This document shows positions 1 through 7,057 of a stretch of 64,000 bases of DNA, one piece after another. A model generated the notes under the pieces. It saw only the letters and a program-made list of their open reading frames with translations, ran no database searches and had not been told where the DNA came from. Source of the stretch: DASZZZ01 sp036260375. GTDB taxonomy: Bacteria; Actinomycetota; CADDZG01; WHSQ01. Made by a program: the position numbers and the translations under genes. The stretch lies in assembly GCA_036260375.1 (NCBI GenBank), contig DASZZZ010000065.1, positions 1 to 64,000 of the forward strand. The letters run 5' to 3'. The stretch's first letter is position 1; each line of letters opens with the position of its first letter.

Positions 1-24
1 CGCCGCGGGGAGTCGCCCGCGGCG
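1..24 (-). terminator. Hairpin after the crystallin-like gene
   Basis: Perfect 9-bp inverted repeat (arms 1-9 and 16-24, 6-base loop) lying 11 bases past the stop codon of the minus-strand gene that ends at 36. No T-run is visible and the window edge hides what follows, so the terminator role is inferred from position. Confidence 0.5.
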
Positions 25-35
25 CGCGCCCGTGC

Positions 36-1850
36 TCAGGCCCAGCGGAACGAGGAGATCCGCTCACCCATCGAGTTGTGGTCGTAGCCGTCGGCGCGAT
101 CCTCCTGCTCGACGCCCGGCAGCGGGACGACCGGCGGCGACTGGAAGCCGTCGCGGTGGTCGGGGTGGAACGCGCTCTCGTGGATCGTCCAGTACGACGC
201 GGCGAGGTTGCCGGGCGGCATCTGCACCTCCATCATGTCGCCGTCGTGGGCCTCCTCCGCGAACAGCTCGAGCGTCGGCCCCTCGGGCGGGCCGATCATG
301 AACACCGACGAGATGTCGTCGTCCCAGCCCGGGTCGTAGTCGCCGAGCTTGCGCCGCTCGCGCTCCTGCGTGACGACGAGGTCGTTCGGCGCGCGCGTCC
401 GGATGCGCTCGGCGAAGTTGGTGATCCAGGCCACGGTCGCGAGCACGTCGCCGATCCCGAGCTTGTCGCCGAACAGCAGGTCCAACGCCCTCAGCGCCGT
501 CTGCGCGGCGTCGACCGTGTCGAGCAGCGCGGTCTTGGCCTGATCGACGCCGGGCGCCTTGCGGTCGCCGAACGCCTGCGGCAGTGGGAGGCCCGACTCG
601 TGATGGACGAAGACGAGCACCTGTCCGTTGTCGCTCACCCACCAGCGCTGGCGGAACGCGGCGACGAGCGTCGGCAGGACGACGGGCACCTGGGACAGCG
701 GGACGGCCGGGAGGTCGACCGTGACGCTCGAGCCGCCGGGGAGCCCGCTCACCGTGGCGCGCGTCAGCAGCGTCCACGCCGCCGGCGGGACCTGTGGCGT
801 GAGGCTCGCGAATCCCGGGCGCATGAACAGCTGCAACGTCTCGCCGGGGCTCCACGGGTGCCACGCGCTCCAGTCGCGCTCCTTGTCGGTGCCCGCGACG
901 ACGTCGCCCTTCGCCGGAGCGGCGCCGCCCTTGCGCATCGTGTACGTCAGCTCGACCTTGGCCGCGGGCTGCACCTTCTGCAGCTTGGTGAGCAGGTTGT
1001 CGACGCCGGAGTCGACGAGCTTCGGGGTCGCGGGAGCCGCGGGCGGGACGGGCGCCCCGGGCGCGGCGACGCCGAAGCGCTCGCGCACGAGCGGGCCGAG
1101 CGCGATCGAGGGCACGCGGACCTCGACGGCCGGGACCGTCGGCCACCGCTCCGGGACGTCGGTCGGGTCGTCCGGAGGCGGCTGCCAGCTCGGGTCCCTG
1201 ACGGGCAGCGTGACGCTGCCGACCGTCAGCTTGACGCGCGCGCCGACCTTGCGTACGACCGGCGCCGCGACCTGGGACGGCTCGGCGACGAACGTCGGAA
1301 GCATGATCAGCGACGCGACCGGGCCCTGGAGCCCGCCGACCGCGAGGTAGTCCTTGCCCGCCTCGAGCGCAACGCCGCTCGCGTCGGTGACGCGCCACTC
1401 GACCTTGAGCGCGATCGGGACCGACGTCGTCACGGGGATGCCGACGGTCCCCGTGACGTTGGCGAGGATCTTCGACATCTGCTCGATGACGCTCGGCGTG
1501 CCCGAGAAGCCGGTCACGTTGATCGGCATCCCGCCGAGCACGTTGTCGTCGTCGTCGAGGCTCGCGAACGTGGTGAGGTCGGGGTTCTCCGCGGGCGTCT
1601 GCGTGGGCGTCTCCGGATGGGCGTCGCTGAAGCGCACGTTCTTGGTCACCGAGGTGAACGGCTTCAGCACCGTGCCGAGCGTCACGGGGGCGTTGACGAT
1701 GTCGGTGACCTGCAGGTTCGGCAGGTCGGGGACGAGCTTGAACGTGATCGGGGCGAGCGGGTCGTCGGGCGTGCCGGACGGCTCGATGCGCAGCGACGCG
1801 GCGAGCGCCCTGAGCTGCGACAGGATCGTCGGCGCGGTCTCGGTCGTCAC
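36..1850 (-). CDS. Unrecognised 604-residue protein with a C-terminal beta-gamma-crystallin-like region
   Basis: Function unknown. I see no signal peptide or membrane segment; the protein is rich in Pro, Val and Thr with alternating hydrophobics that suggest beta-sandwich folds. The last ~95 residues resemble a beta-gamma-crystallin: DDDISS at 510-515 fits the family's calcium-binding signature (N/D-N/D-x-x-S/T-S), LELFAEEAHDGD follows at 527-538, and ISSF recurs at 598-601. The crystallin assignment is inference from these motifs only. The GTG start is preceded by AGGAGG with 6-base spacing. It lies 34 bases after the 75-residue gene on the same strand and ends at a hairpin, so the two form one transcription unit. 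Confidence 0.85.
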   Translation of the reverse strand: MTTETAPTILSQLRALAASLRIEPSGTPDDPLAPITFKLVPDLPNLQVTDIVNAPVTLGTVLKPFTSVTKNVRFSDAHPETPTQTPAENPDLTTFASLDDDDNVLGGMPINVTGFSGTPSVIEQMSKILANVTGTVGIPVTTSVPIALKVEWRVTDASGVALEAGKDYLAVGGLQGPVASLIMLPTFVAEPSQVAAPVVRKVGARVKLTVGSVTLPVRDPSWQPPPDDPTDVPERWPTVPAVEVRVPSIALGPLVRERFGVAAPGAPVPPAAPATPKLVDSGVDNLLTKLQKVQPAAKVELTYTMRKGGAAPAKGDVVAGTDKERDWSAWHPWSPGETLQLFMRPGFASLTPQVPPAAWTLLTRATVSGLPGGSSVTVDLPAVPLSQVPVVLPTLVAAFRQRWWVSDNGQVLVFVHHESGLPLPQAFGDRKAPGVDQAKTALLDTVDAAQTALRALDLLFGDKLGIGDVLATVAWITNFAERIRTRAPNDLVVTQERERRKLGDYDPGWDDDISSVFMIGPPEGPTLELFAEEAHDGDMMEVQMPPGNLAASYWTIHESAFHPDHRDGFQSPPVVPLPGVEQEDRADGYDHNSMGERISSFRWA

Positions 1851-1884
1851 GTAGGTCCTCCTTGCCGGTACGGGGGTGTCGGGA

Positions 1885-2112
1885 TCAGGCCTGCGACGTC
1901 AGGTACATCTCGTCGCCGGAGCTGACGAGACGGTCGCCGACCGCGACGTCGATCCTGTTCTCGCCGCCATGCGTGAAGCGCGCCGTCATCGTCCCGGCGG
2001 ACGAGAACGACGCCTCCCAGCCGTAGTCCCTGATGGCGAACGTGTGCGGCGGGAGCTCGAGCATGGTGACCGAGCGCTTGTTGATCCACACGACGGGCGT
2101 GGCACGAGGCAA
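1885..2112 (-). CDS. Small unrecognised protein (75 residues), first gene of the orphan operon
   Basis: Seventy-five residues with no recognised domain, no signal peptide and no membrane segment. The middle contains short alternating polar and hydrophobic runs (for example TMTARFTHGG) that suggest a small beta-rich fold. The reading frame opens at a TTG at 2112, with AAGGGA about 8 bases upstream, and there is no earlier ATG or GTG in frame; the first internal ATG would remove 16 residues. Only 34 bases separate it from the 604-residue gene, so the products may act together. An AT-richer patch at about 2217-2240 is the likeliest promoter area, but no clear -35/-10 pair was found. Confidence 0.65.
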   Translation of the reverse strand: MPRATPVVWINKRSVTMLELPPHTFAIRDYGWEASFSSAGTMTARFTHGGENRIDVAVGDRLVSSGDEMYLTSQA

Positions 2113-2314
2113 TTGTCTGTCCCTTCTCTTTGGGGCCGGCGGTCCGCGCGGGCCGGAGGACGTGCGACCGCTCCGCGGAGGCCGTTCGGCCGGCGGCGGA
2201 CGGGTGAGCGAGCGAGCTTACATGCGCTTTACTAACTGGCCTGACAGCACCGCGCGACGGCCGGCGACACGTGCGCGCGTCGCCGGGGCGGGGGGCGCGG
2301 GGGGCCGGGCGCGA

Positions 2315-2344
2315 CGAAGGGGCGGCCGGCCGACCGCCCCTTCG
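2315..2344 (-). terminator. Perfect 11-bp hairpin between the peptide gene and the orphan operon
   Basis: Arms 2315-2325 and 2334-2344 are perfectly complementary with an 8-base loop. No T-run follows on either strand. It lies downstream of the small minus-strand peptide gene (stop at 2445) and upstream of the 75-residue gene, so it probably insulates the two transcripts. The rest of 2113-2444 contains no open frame I can support. Confidence 0.5.
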
Positions 2345-2406
2345 CGCCTTCCGCGCGATCGGAGTCGCTAGGAGATGCGCTCCTCGTCGCGAGGCCGGCC
2401 GGCGGG

Positions 2407-2428
2407 CATCGCCGCGTCTGCGGCGATG
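2407..2428 (-). terminator. Second hairpin just past the peptide gene
   Basis: Nine-bp perfect inverted repeat (2407-2415 with 2420-2428) with a 4-base loop, beginning 16 bases after the stop codon of the 28-residue peptide gene. It is a compact stem typical of a short-transcript terminator, without an obvious T-run. Confidence 0.45.
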
Positions 2429-2444
2429 GCGCCGATGCGGGACG

Positions 2445-2531
2445 TCAGTCCCACGGGAACCCGAAGCTGGCGCCGGCTGCGAGCCACAGCGCGGCGACGG
2501 TTGCCGCGAACGCGTACGCGCGCGTCCTCAT
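2445..2531 (-). CDS. 28-residue secreted-peptide precursor (candidate signalling peptide)
   Basis: A very short gene opening at ATG 2531 behind a purine-rich GAGGGGGG ribosome-binding site. The product has a textbook signal-peptide layout: basic MRTR, then the hydrophobic core YAFAATVAALWLAA, then AGA at 19-21. Cleavage there would free the heptapeptide SFGFPWD. The gene is divergent from an HTH-TPR regulator starting 294 bases away and is followed by two hairpins. The same frame extends upstream to ATG 2603 (52 residues, also with a purine-rich site), but the shorter start gives the cleaner signal peptide. No family is recognised; the signalling role is inferred from size, composition and neighbour. 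Confidence 0.5.
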   Translation of the reverse strand: MRTRAYAFAATVAALWLAAGASFGFPWD

Positions 2532-2695
2532 GGTCGATCCCCCCTCTGCGCAGGTCCTCGTCGGTGATGCCAGGTCACTCCCACGGCGACGTCTGTTGCC
2601 CATCACCTCCCTCCCCATCCTTCCCCACGGCCCGCGTACGGGCGGTCGTCCGCGTCCTCGACGAGCGGGCTCGCTCGGGCAAGCGACTCGTCTAG

Positions 2696-2718
2696 CAAGA
2701 AGCTAACGAAGATGCTAA
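2696..2718. promoter_or_regulatory. Tandem 11-bp direct repeats between peptide and regulator genes
   Basis: Two copies, 2696-2706 and 2708-2718, match at 9 of 11 positions around AAGANGCTAA with a 12-base period. They sit in an AT-rich patch that is conspicuous against the surrounding GC-rich DNA, in the divergent intergenic region. The spacing would put both copies on nearly the same face of the helix, as expected for an operator. Binding by the adjacent regulator is inference. Confidence 0.4.
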
Positions 2719-2824
2719 AGAAATGCCACCGCCGTCCCCAAACTTTGACGACCCTGTTCCTTTCGCCGGGTGGGCCGTGTGGGTACACTCCCGGCAGGAC
2801 GGACGTGGGGACGGGAGACGGCCT

Positions 2825-4105
2825 ATGACGCTCGGCGAGCGCCTCCGGCGGATGCGCGTGGCACAGGGGATGACTCAACGCGACCTCGCGTCGCCACGCT
2901 ATACGGCAGCCCATGTGAGCACGGTCGAGTCGGGCCGCCGGCAGCCGTCCCCCGAGGCGCTGCAGTTCTTCGCGCGCAAGCTCGGCGTCACGGCCGACGA
3001 GATCGCGTCGGGACGCTCGCCCGAGATGGTCACGTCGCTCCGCGAGGAGCTCGTCAAGGCGCGGCGCGCGGTGTCGTCGGGGCGCGTCGGCGAGGCGCGC
3101 GAGGCGTACGGCAGCATCACGCGCCGCGCCGCACGCCACCGTCTGACCGACATCCGCACGAGCGGCGAGCTCGGCCTCGCGCTGTGCAGCCTGCGCGCGG
3201 GCGACGTCGGCGACGCCCTGCAGACCTACGAACGCATCGAACGACGGCTCGCCGACGAGCCCGTCGGGACGCGCGTCGACGCGATCGTCGGCAAGGCGGC
3301 GTGCCTGCGACGGATGGGCGAGGTGCAGCACGCGATCTTCGTGCTCGAGGGCGTGCGCGACGAGCTGCTCGCGGCAAAGACGCGCGACCGCTCCGCGCTG
3401 TTCAAGATCCACGCCGCGCTGGTTGCGCCGTACTTCGAGGCGGGCGTGCTCGGCCGTGCGCGCGATGCCGCGACGCGCGCCGTCGACCTCTCGTCGCGTC
3501 GCGACGACCCGGAGCATCTCGGGCTCGTGCACCTGTACGCGGGGCGAACGCACCTCTCCGAACGCGACTTCGACGCCGCGTGCGAGTCGTTTCGCACTGC
3601 GCGCGACTACTTCGAGAGCGCGGACCTCCAAGTCGAGGTCGGGCGCGCCCACCTCGCACTGGGGTTCGCGCTCGTACGCGAGGGGCGGACCGACGGGGCG
3701 CGCGCGGAGCTCGATCGCGCGAGCGAGATCTTCCGCACGACCGACAGCTCGCTCGACGAGGCTCGCACGCTCACCGAGATCGCGAAGCTCGCACGCGCCG
3801 AGGGCCGCGTGGACGACGCCGTGACGGTGCTGCGGCGCGCCGTCGAGCTGCTCGACTCCTCCGTCGACGTGACGGAGCTGGCGGGCGCGCACCAGGAGCT
3901 TGGCGACGCGCTCCTGGACACGGAGCCGGACAAGGCGGAGAAGCACTTGCGCAAGGCCGTCGCGCTGTACGAGAAGACGGGAGCGAACATCCAGCTCGCC
4001 CACACGAGGCTGCTGCTCGGCGAGATCTTCCAGCGCCGGGGCGACGTACAGGCTGCGTGCGACCAGTTGAGGGCCGGAGTAGCGTTCCTCGACTACCGCA
4101 GCTGA
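2825..4105 (+). CDS. XRE-family HTH regulator with TPR C-terminal domain
   Basis: A 426-residue cytoplasmic regulator. Residues 1-65 are an XRE helix-turn-helix (GERLRRMRVAQGMTQRDLA, then HVSTVESGRRQPSPEAL), and the rest is an alpha-solenoid of TPR-like units, including HLYAGRTHLSERDFDAACE and AHQELGDALLDTEPDKAEKHL. This HTH-plus-TPR layout is that of peptide-responsive RRNPP regulators, although HTH-TPR proteins with no known ligand also exist. The frame is open further upstream to 2723, but ATG 2825 with GGGAG in front and the HTH beginning at residue 3 is the better start. A TACACT box at 2784-2789 may be the -10. The divergent peptide gene makes peptide control plausible but unproven. Confidence 0.9.
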   Translation: MTLGERLRRMRVAQGMTQRDLASPRYTAAHVSTVESGRRQPSPEALQFFARKLGVTADEIASGRSPEMVTSLREELVKARRAVSSGRVGEAREAYGSITRRAARHRLTDIRTSGELGLALCSLRAGDVGDALQTYERIERRLADEPVGTRVDAIVGKAACLRRMGEVQHAIFVLEGVRDELLAAKTRDRSALFKIHAALVAPYFEAGVLGRARDAATRAVDLSSRRDDPEHLGLVHLYAGRTHLSERDFDAACESFRTARDYFESADLQVEVGRAHLALGFALVREGRTDGARAELDRASEIFRTTDSSLDEARTLTEIAKLARAEGRVDDAVTVLRRAVELLDSSVDVTELAGAHQELGDALLDTEPDKAEKHLRKAVALYEKTGANIQLAHTRLLLGEIFQRRGDVQAACDQLRAGVAFLDYRS

Positions 4106-4177
4106 CCGTCTCGCGAGTCGATCGAGCGACGCGCGCCGGCGCACGGAGGCGGGGCCGCGGGCGGGCGAACGTTCCAG

Positions 4178-5545
4178 TTACGCGAAGCCGAAGCGTTCGT
4201 AGTGGACGCGTGACTCGGGCACGCCCTTGGCCAGCAGCTGCGTCCTCAGGTTGTCGATCATCGCCGGCGGACCGCAGATCAGGACGTCGGCGTCGAGGCC
4301 GCTGTCGCGCTCGATCCAGTCGGCGGTGACGAACCCGACCTCGTCCTCGGGGGCCGGGACGACCCGCAGGTGCTCGGTGCGCCGCGCGAGCTCCTCGAGG
4401 TCGCCGAGGAAGTACGCCTCGGCCCTCGTCTTCGCGCCGTAGTACAGGTCGACGTCGTACGAGCCGTCGAGGCTGCGCGCCATGCTGAGGAACGGCGTGA
4501 TGCCGATGCCGCCGGCGACCCACACCTGGCGGCGGTTCGCGACCTTGGTGTGGGAGAAGTCGCCGTAGGGCCCCTCGATGCGGGCCCACGCCCCCGCCCG
4601 GAGGTGATGGAGCGCAGCGGTGAAGTCGCCCACCGCCTTCACCGCGATGCCGAGCCGCTCGTCGCCCGGCGCCGACGTGATGGAGAACGGGTGGTACTGG
4701 TCGCGCGCGTCGCCGGGTCTCAGGGTCACGAGCGCGGTCGAGCCCTGCGACGCGACGGAGACGGGATGGAAGCGCGCGTCGAGCTCGTCGGAGTAGAAGG
4801 TGACGAACACGAACTGGCCCGGCACGAAGCGGAGCCCGCCGTCCTGTGGCGCCATCGCGATCTCGACCACGGACGGGTCGAGCTCGCGCACGGACGTCAC
4901 GCGGTAGTCGCGGCGCCGTACGAGCAGGTTGCCGAACACCGACCGGTAGCCCCACGCCGCGACCGCCGTCAGCGCGGCGACGGCGAGGAAGACGGTCAGC
5001 GCGCGCGACGACGACTTCGCCCCCGGCGTCGTGAAGACGTGGTACGCCGCGATCGCGAAGAACACGCCGAACGAACGCTGGACGTAGACGAACAGCTCGT
5101 GGCTCAGGCGCGCGTAGAGCGTGAGCGCGAGCGCGACCGCCATGCCCCCGAACGCGACGATCCCCGCCCACACCGTCCATCCCGCCGACGGCGTGAACAA
5201 CGAGACCGCGCTCGACGGCGACGACGCCGCGCGCCCGGCGACGACGAACACGACGTGCACCAGCACGAGCACGAACGCGACGCGGCCGTTCCGGCGGTGC
5301 AGCGCGTACATTCGCTCAAGCCCGCCGAACAACGCCGTCACCGATCGCAGCCGCGCCCCGAGCAGCAGGTTCGCCGCGTACGCGGTCGCGCCGGCGAGAC
5401 CGCACGCGACGCCGATCGTGGTGAGCGAACGCGCGGCCCCCGCGACGCGCTCGTCGAGCGGAACCGAGGCCAGCCACAGGACGACCGGCGCGGCGTAGAG
5501 CGCCGCGAGGAGCGCCACCCCCCGGAGTGCGACTCGAGTCTTCAT
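4178..5545 (-). CDS. Ferric-reductase-like membrane flavoprotein (FNR/NOX family)
   Basis: A 455-residue oxidoreductase expected to pass electrons from NAD(P)H through FAD to membrane heme and an outside acceptor. The N-terminal ~210 residues hold about six hydrophobic helices typical of the ferric-reductase transmembrane domain; His pairs such as LHRRN and LVHVVF are candidate heme ligands. The C-terminal half is ferredoxin-NADP-reductase-like: a FAD-binding barrel with HPVSVAS and HPFSITSAPGD, then a nucleotide site starting WVAGGIGITPFLSM and ending near LICGPPAMID. ATG 5545 has no strong ribosome-binding site. It converges on the HTH-TPR gene and is divergent from the BON-domain gene. The true acceptor (iron, oxygen or other) cannot be told from the sequence. 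Confidence 0.88.
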   Translation of the reverse strand: MKTRVALRGVALLAALYAAPVVLWLASVPLDERVAGAARSLTTIGVACGLAGATAYAANLLLGARLRSVTALFGGLERMYALHRRNGRVAFVLVLVHVVFVVAGRAASSPSSAVSLFTPSAGWTVWAGIVAFGGMAVALALTLYARLSHELFVYVQRSFGVFFAIAAYHVFTTPGAKSSSRALTVFLAVAALTAVAAWGYRSVFGNLLVRRRDYRVTSVRELDPSVVEIAMAPQDGGLRFVPGQFVFVTFYSDELDARFHPVSVASQGSTALVTLRPGDARDQYHPFSITSAPGDERLGIAVKAVGDFTAALHHLRAGAWARIEGPYGDFSHTKVANRRQVWVAGGIGITPFLSMARSLDGSYDVDLYYGAKTRAEAYFLGDLEELARRTEHLRVVPAPEDEVGFVTADWIERDSGLDADVLICGPPAMIDNLRTQLLAKGVPESRVHYERFGFA

Positions 5546-5670
5546 CGCCGCGCAGTGTCGCGCCTCGCCCGGACGACGAATCGCTCCGCGACCCGGCGGG
5601 TATGCATCGCGCGGCCCAGCCCGGCCGGCCGCCCACGGCGGCCGTCCTACGGAGCGAGGAGGTTCGTCCC

Positions 5671-6183
5671 ATGACCCACCGCAAGGACGACGACCGGGGC
5701 TCGTGGCTGGCGACGGTGACGGCGTTCGCCGGCGGCGCCCTCGCGATGTTCCTGTTCGACCCGCAGCGCGGACGCACGCGTCGCGCTCGCATCGGCGACA
5801 AGGCGACCAAGCTCGTCAACCGCTCGTCGCAGAAGACGGCGCGCGCTGGCCGTCGCGTCGCGTCGCAGGCGTACGGCGCAAAGCAGAAGGCCGCGCACGC
5901 CGGCGACGAGCAGACGCTGCCGCCCAACGACCAGGCGCTTGCGGCGAAGGTCGAGAGCGAAGTCCTGAGCCGCGGCCGCTTCCCGAAGGGGCGCGTCAGC
6001 GTCAACGCCGAGGACGGCATCGTCGTGCTGCGCGGCGAGCTCGACGACCCCGCGCAGATCGCCGACCTGGAGCAGCGCGTGCGCAAGGTCACCGGCGTGC
6101 TCGACGTCCAGAACCTGCTACACCTGCCGGGCGAGCCGGCGCCCAACAAGGAGGACGCGCTGCGGGCGACGAGGCAGCAGTAG
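5671..6183 (+). CDS. Membrane-anchored BON-domain protein
   Basis: A 170-residue protein. Residues 10-30 form one hydrophobic stretch (TVTAFAGGALAMFLF) followed by the basic, Gly-rich DPQRGRTRRARIG typical of YtxH-like anchors. Residues ~90-150 are a BON domain (VESEVLSRGRFPKGRVSV, GIVVLRGELDD, then VTGVLDVQNLL), a fold linked to phospholipid-surface or envelope-stress roles. The start at ATG 5671 is fixed by GAGGAGG at 5657-5663; the open frame extends upstream to 5527 but into the intergenic region. It precedes an SDR gene by 64 bases. The exact role is unknown. Confidence 0.85.
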   Translation: MTHRKDDDRGSWLATVTAFAGGALAMFLFDPQRGRTRRARIGDKATKLVNRSSQKTARAGRRVASQAYGAKQKAAHAGDEQTLPPNDQALAAKVESEVLSRGRFPKGRVSVNAEDGIVVLRGELDDPAQIADLEQRVRKVTGVLDVQNLLHLPGEPAPNKEDALRATRQQ

Positions 6184-6247
6184 CGAAGACGAGGCGGAGC
6201 GCGCCGCGCGACCGCCGCGACCCCGGAAGAAACGGAGTGACGACGAC

Positions 6248-7009
6248 GTGGACCGCAAGGCGATAGTCACGGGCTCGGACTCGGGAATCGGCAAGGCGAC
6301 CGCGGTGGCGCTCGCGCACGCCGGCTACGACGTCGGCGTCACGTGGCACCGCGACCGCGCCGGGGCCGAGGACGCCGCCGACGAGATCCGCGCCGCGGGA
6401 CGCAAGGCCGAGGTCCGCCGGCTCGACGTCGCCGACCCGGCCGGCGCCGCCGCGACGATCGACGAGCAGATCGACGCGCTCGGTGGCATCGACGTGCTCG
6501 TCAACAACGCGGGCACCAACCTCCTGAAGCCGTTCCTGGAGCAGACGCTGGAGGACTGGCGACGCGTGCTCGACGTCGACCTCACCGGCGCGTTCGTGTG
6601 CGCGCAGGTCGCGGCGCGTCGCATGGTCGATGCGGGCCGCGGCGGGCGCGTCGTCAACGTCACGTCCGTCCACGAGCACGTCCCGCTGCGCGGCGCGGCC
6701 GGGTACTGCGCCGCAAAGGGAGGGCTGGGCCTGCTGACGAAGGTCATGGCGCTGGAGCTCGCCGCGCACGGCATCACGGTCAACTCGATCGCGCCCGGCG
6801 AGATCGCGACGCCCATGACCGGCGGGCACGAGGTCGACCCGACGAAGGTCGAGCGGCCCGGCATCCCCGCGGGACGTCCCGGAAGCGCGTTCGAGATCGC
6901 GTCGGCGATCGTGTTCCTCGCGTCGCCCGAGGCGTCGTACGTGTCCGGCTCGTCGTTCGTCGTCGACGGCGGCCTGATGCTGATGGCGGCCGAGCGCAAC
7001 GACACGTAG
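6248..7009 (+). CDS. Short-chain dehydrogenase/reductase (classical SDR)
   Basis: A 253-residue NAD(P)-dependent oxidoreductase of the classical SDR family. The cofactor motif TGSDSGIGKA is at residues ~7-16, NNAG near 90, and the catalytic pair YCAAK at about 153-157 with Ser upstream in NVTSVHEH. The closest general types are glucose 1-dehydrogenase-like and 3-oxoacyl-ACP-reductase-like enzymes; the substrate cannot be named. The start is GTG 6248 with GGAG about 9 bases upstream. The C-terminal SYVSGSSFVVDGG stretch is standard for the family. It is followed after 48 bases by an FAD-dependent oxidoreductase. Confidence 0.92.
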   Translation: MDRKAIVTGSDSGIGKATAVALAHAGYDVGVTWHRDRAGAEDAADEIRAAGRKAEVRRLDVADPAGAAATIDEQIDALGGIDVLVNNAGTNLLKPFLEQTLEDWRRVLDVDLTGAFVCAQVAARRMVDAGRGGRVVNVTSVHEHVPLRGAAGYCAAKGGLGLLTKVMALELAAHGITVNSIAPGEIATPMTGGHEVDPTKVERPGIPAGRPGSAFEIASAIVFLASPEASYVSGSSFVVDGGLMLMAAERNDT

Positions 7010-7057
7010 CCGCGCGGTACCTTGGCGCGTCCTGTCAGGCCTGCGAGAGGGGCGCGC

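Noticed and set aside
2603..4144. Long minus-strand open frame opposite the HTH-TPR gene
   Set aside because: Arg/Ala/Glu-rich shadow of a recognisable protein, typical of very GC-rich DNA; no domain and no ribosome-binding site.
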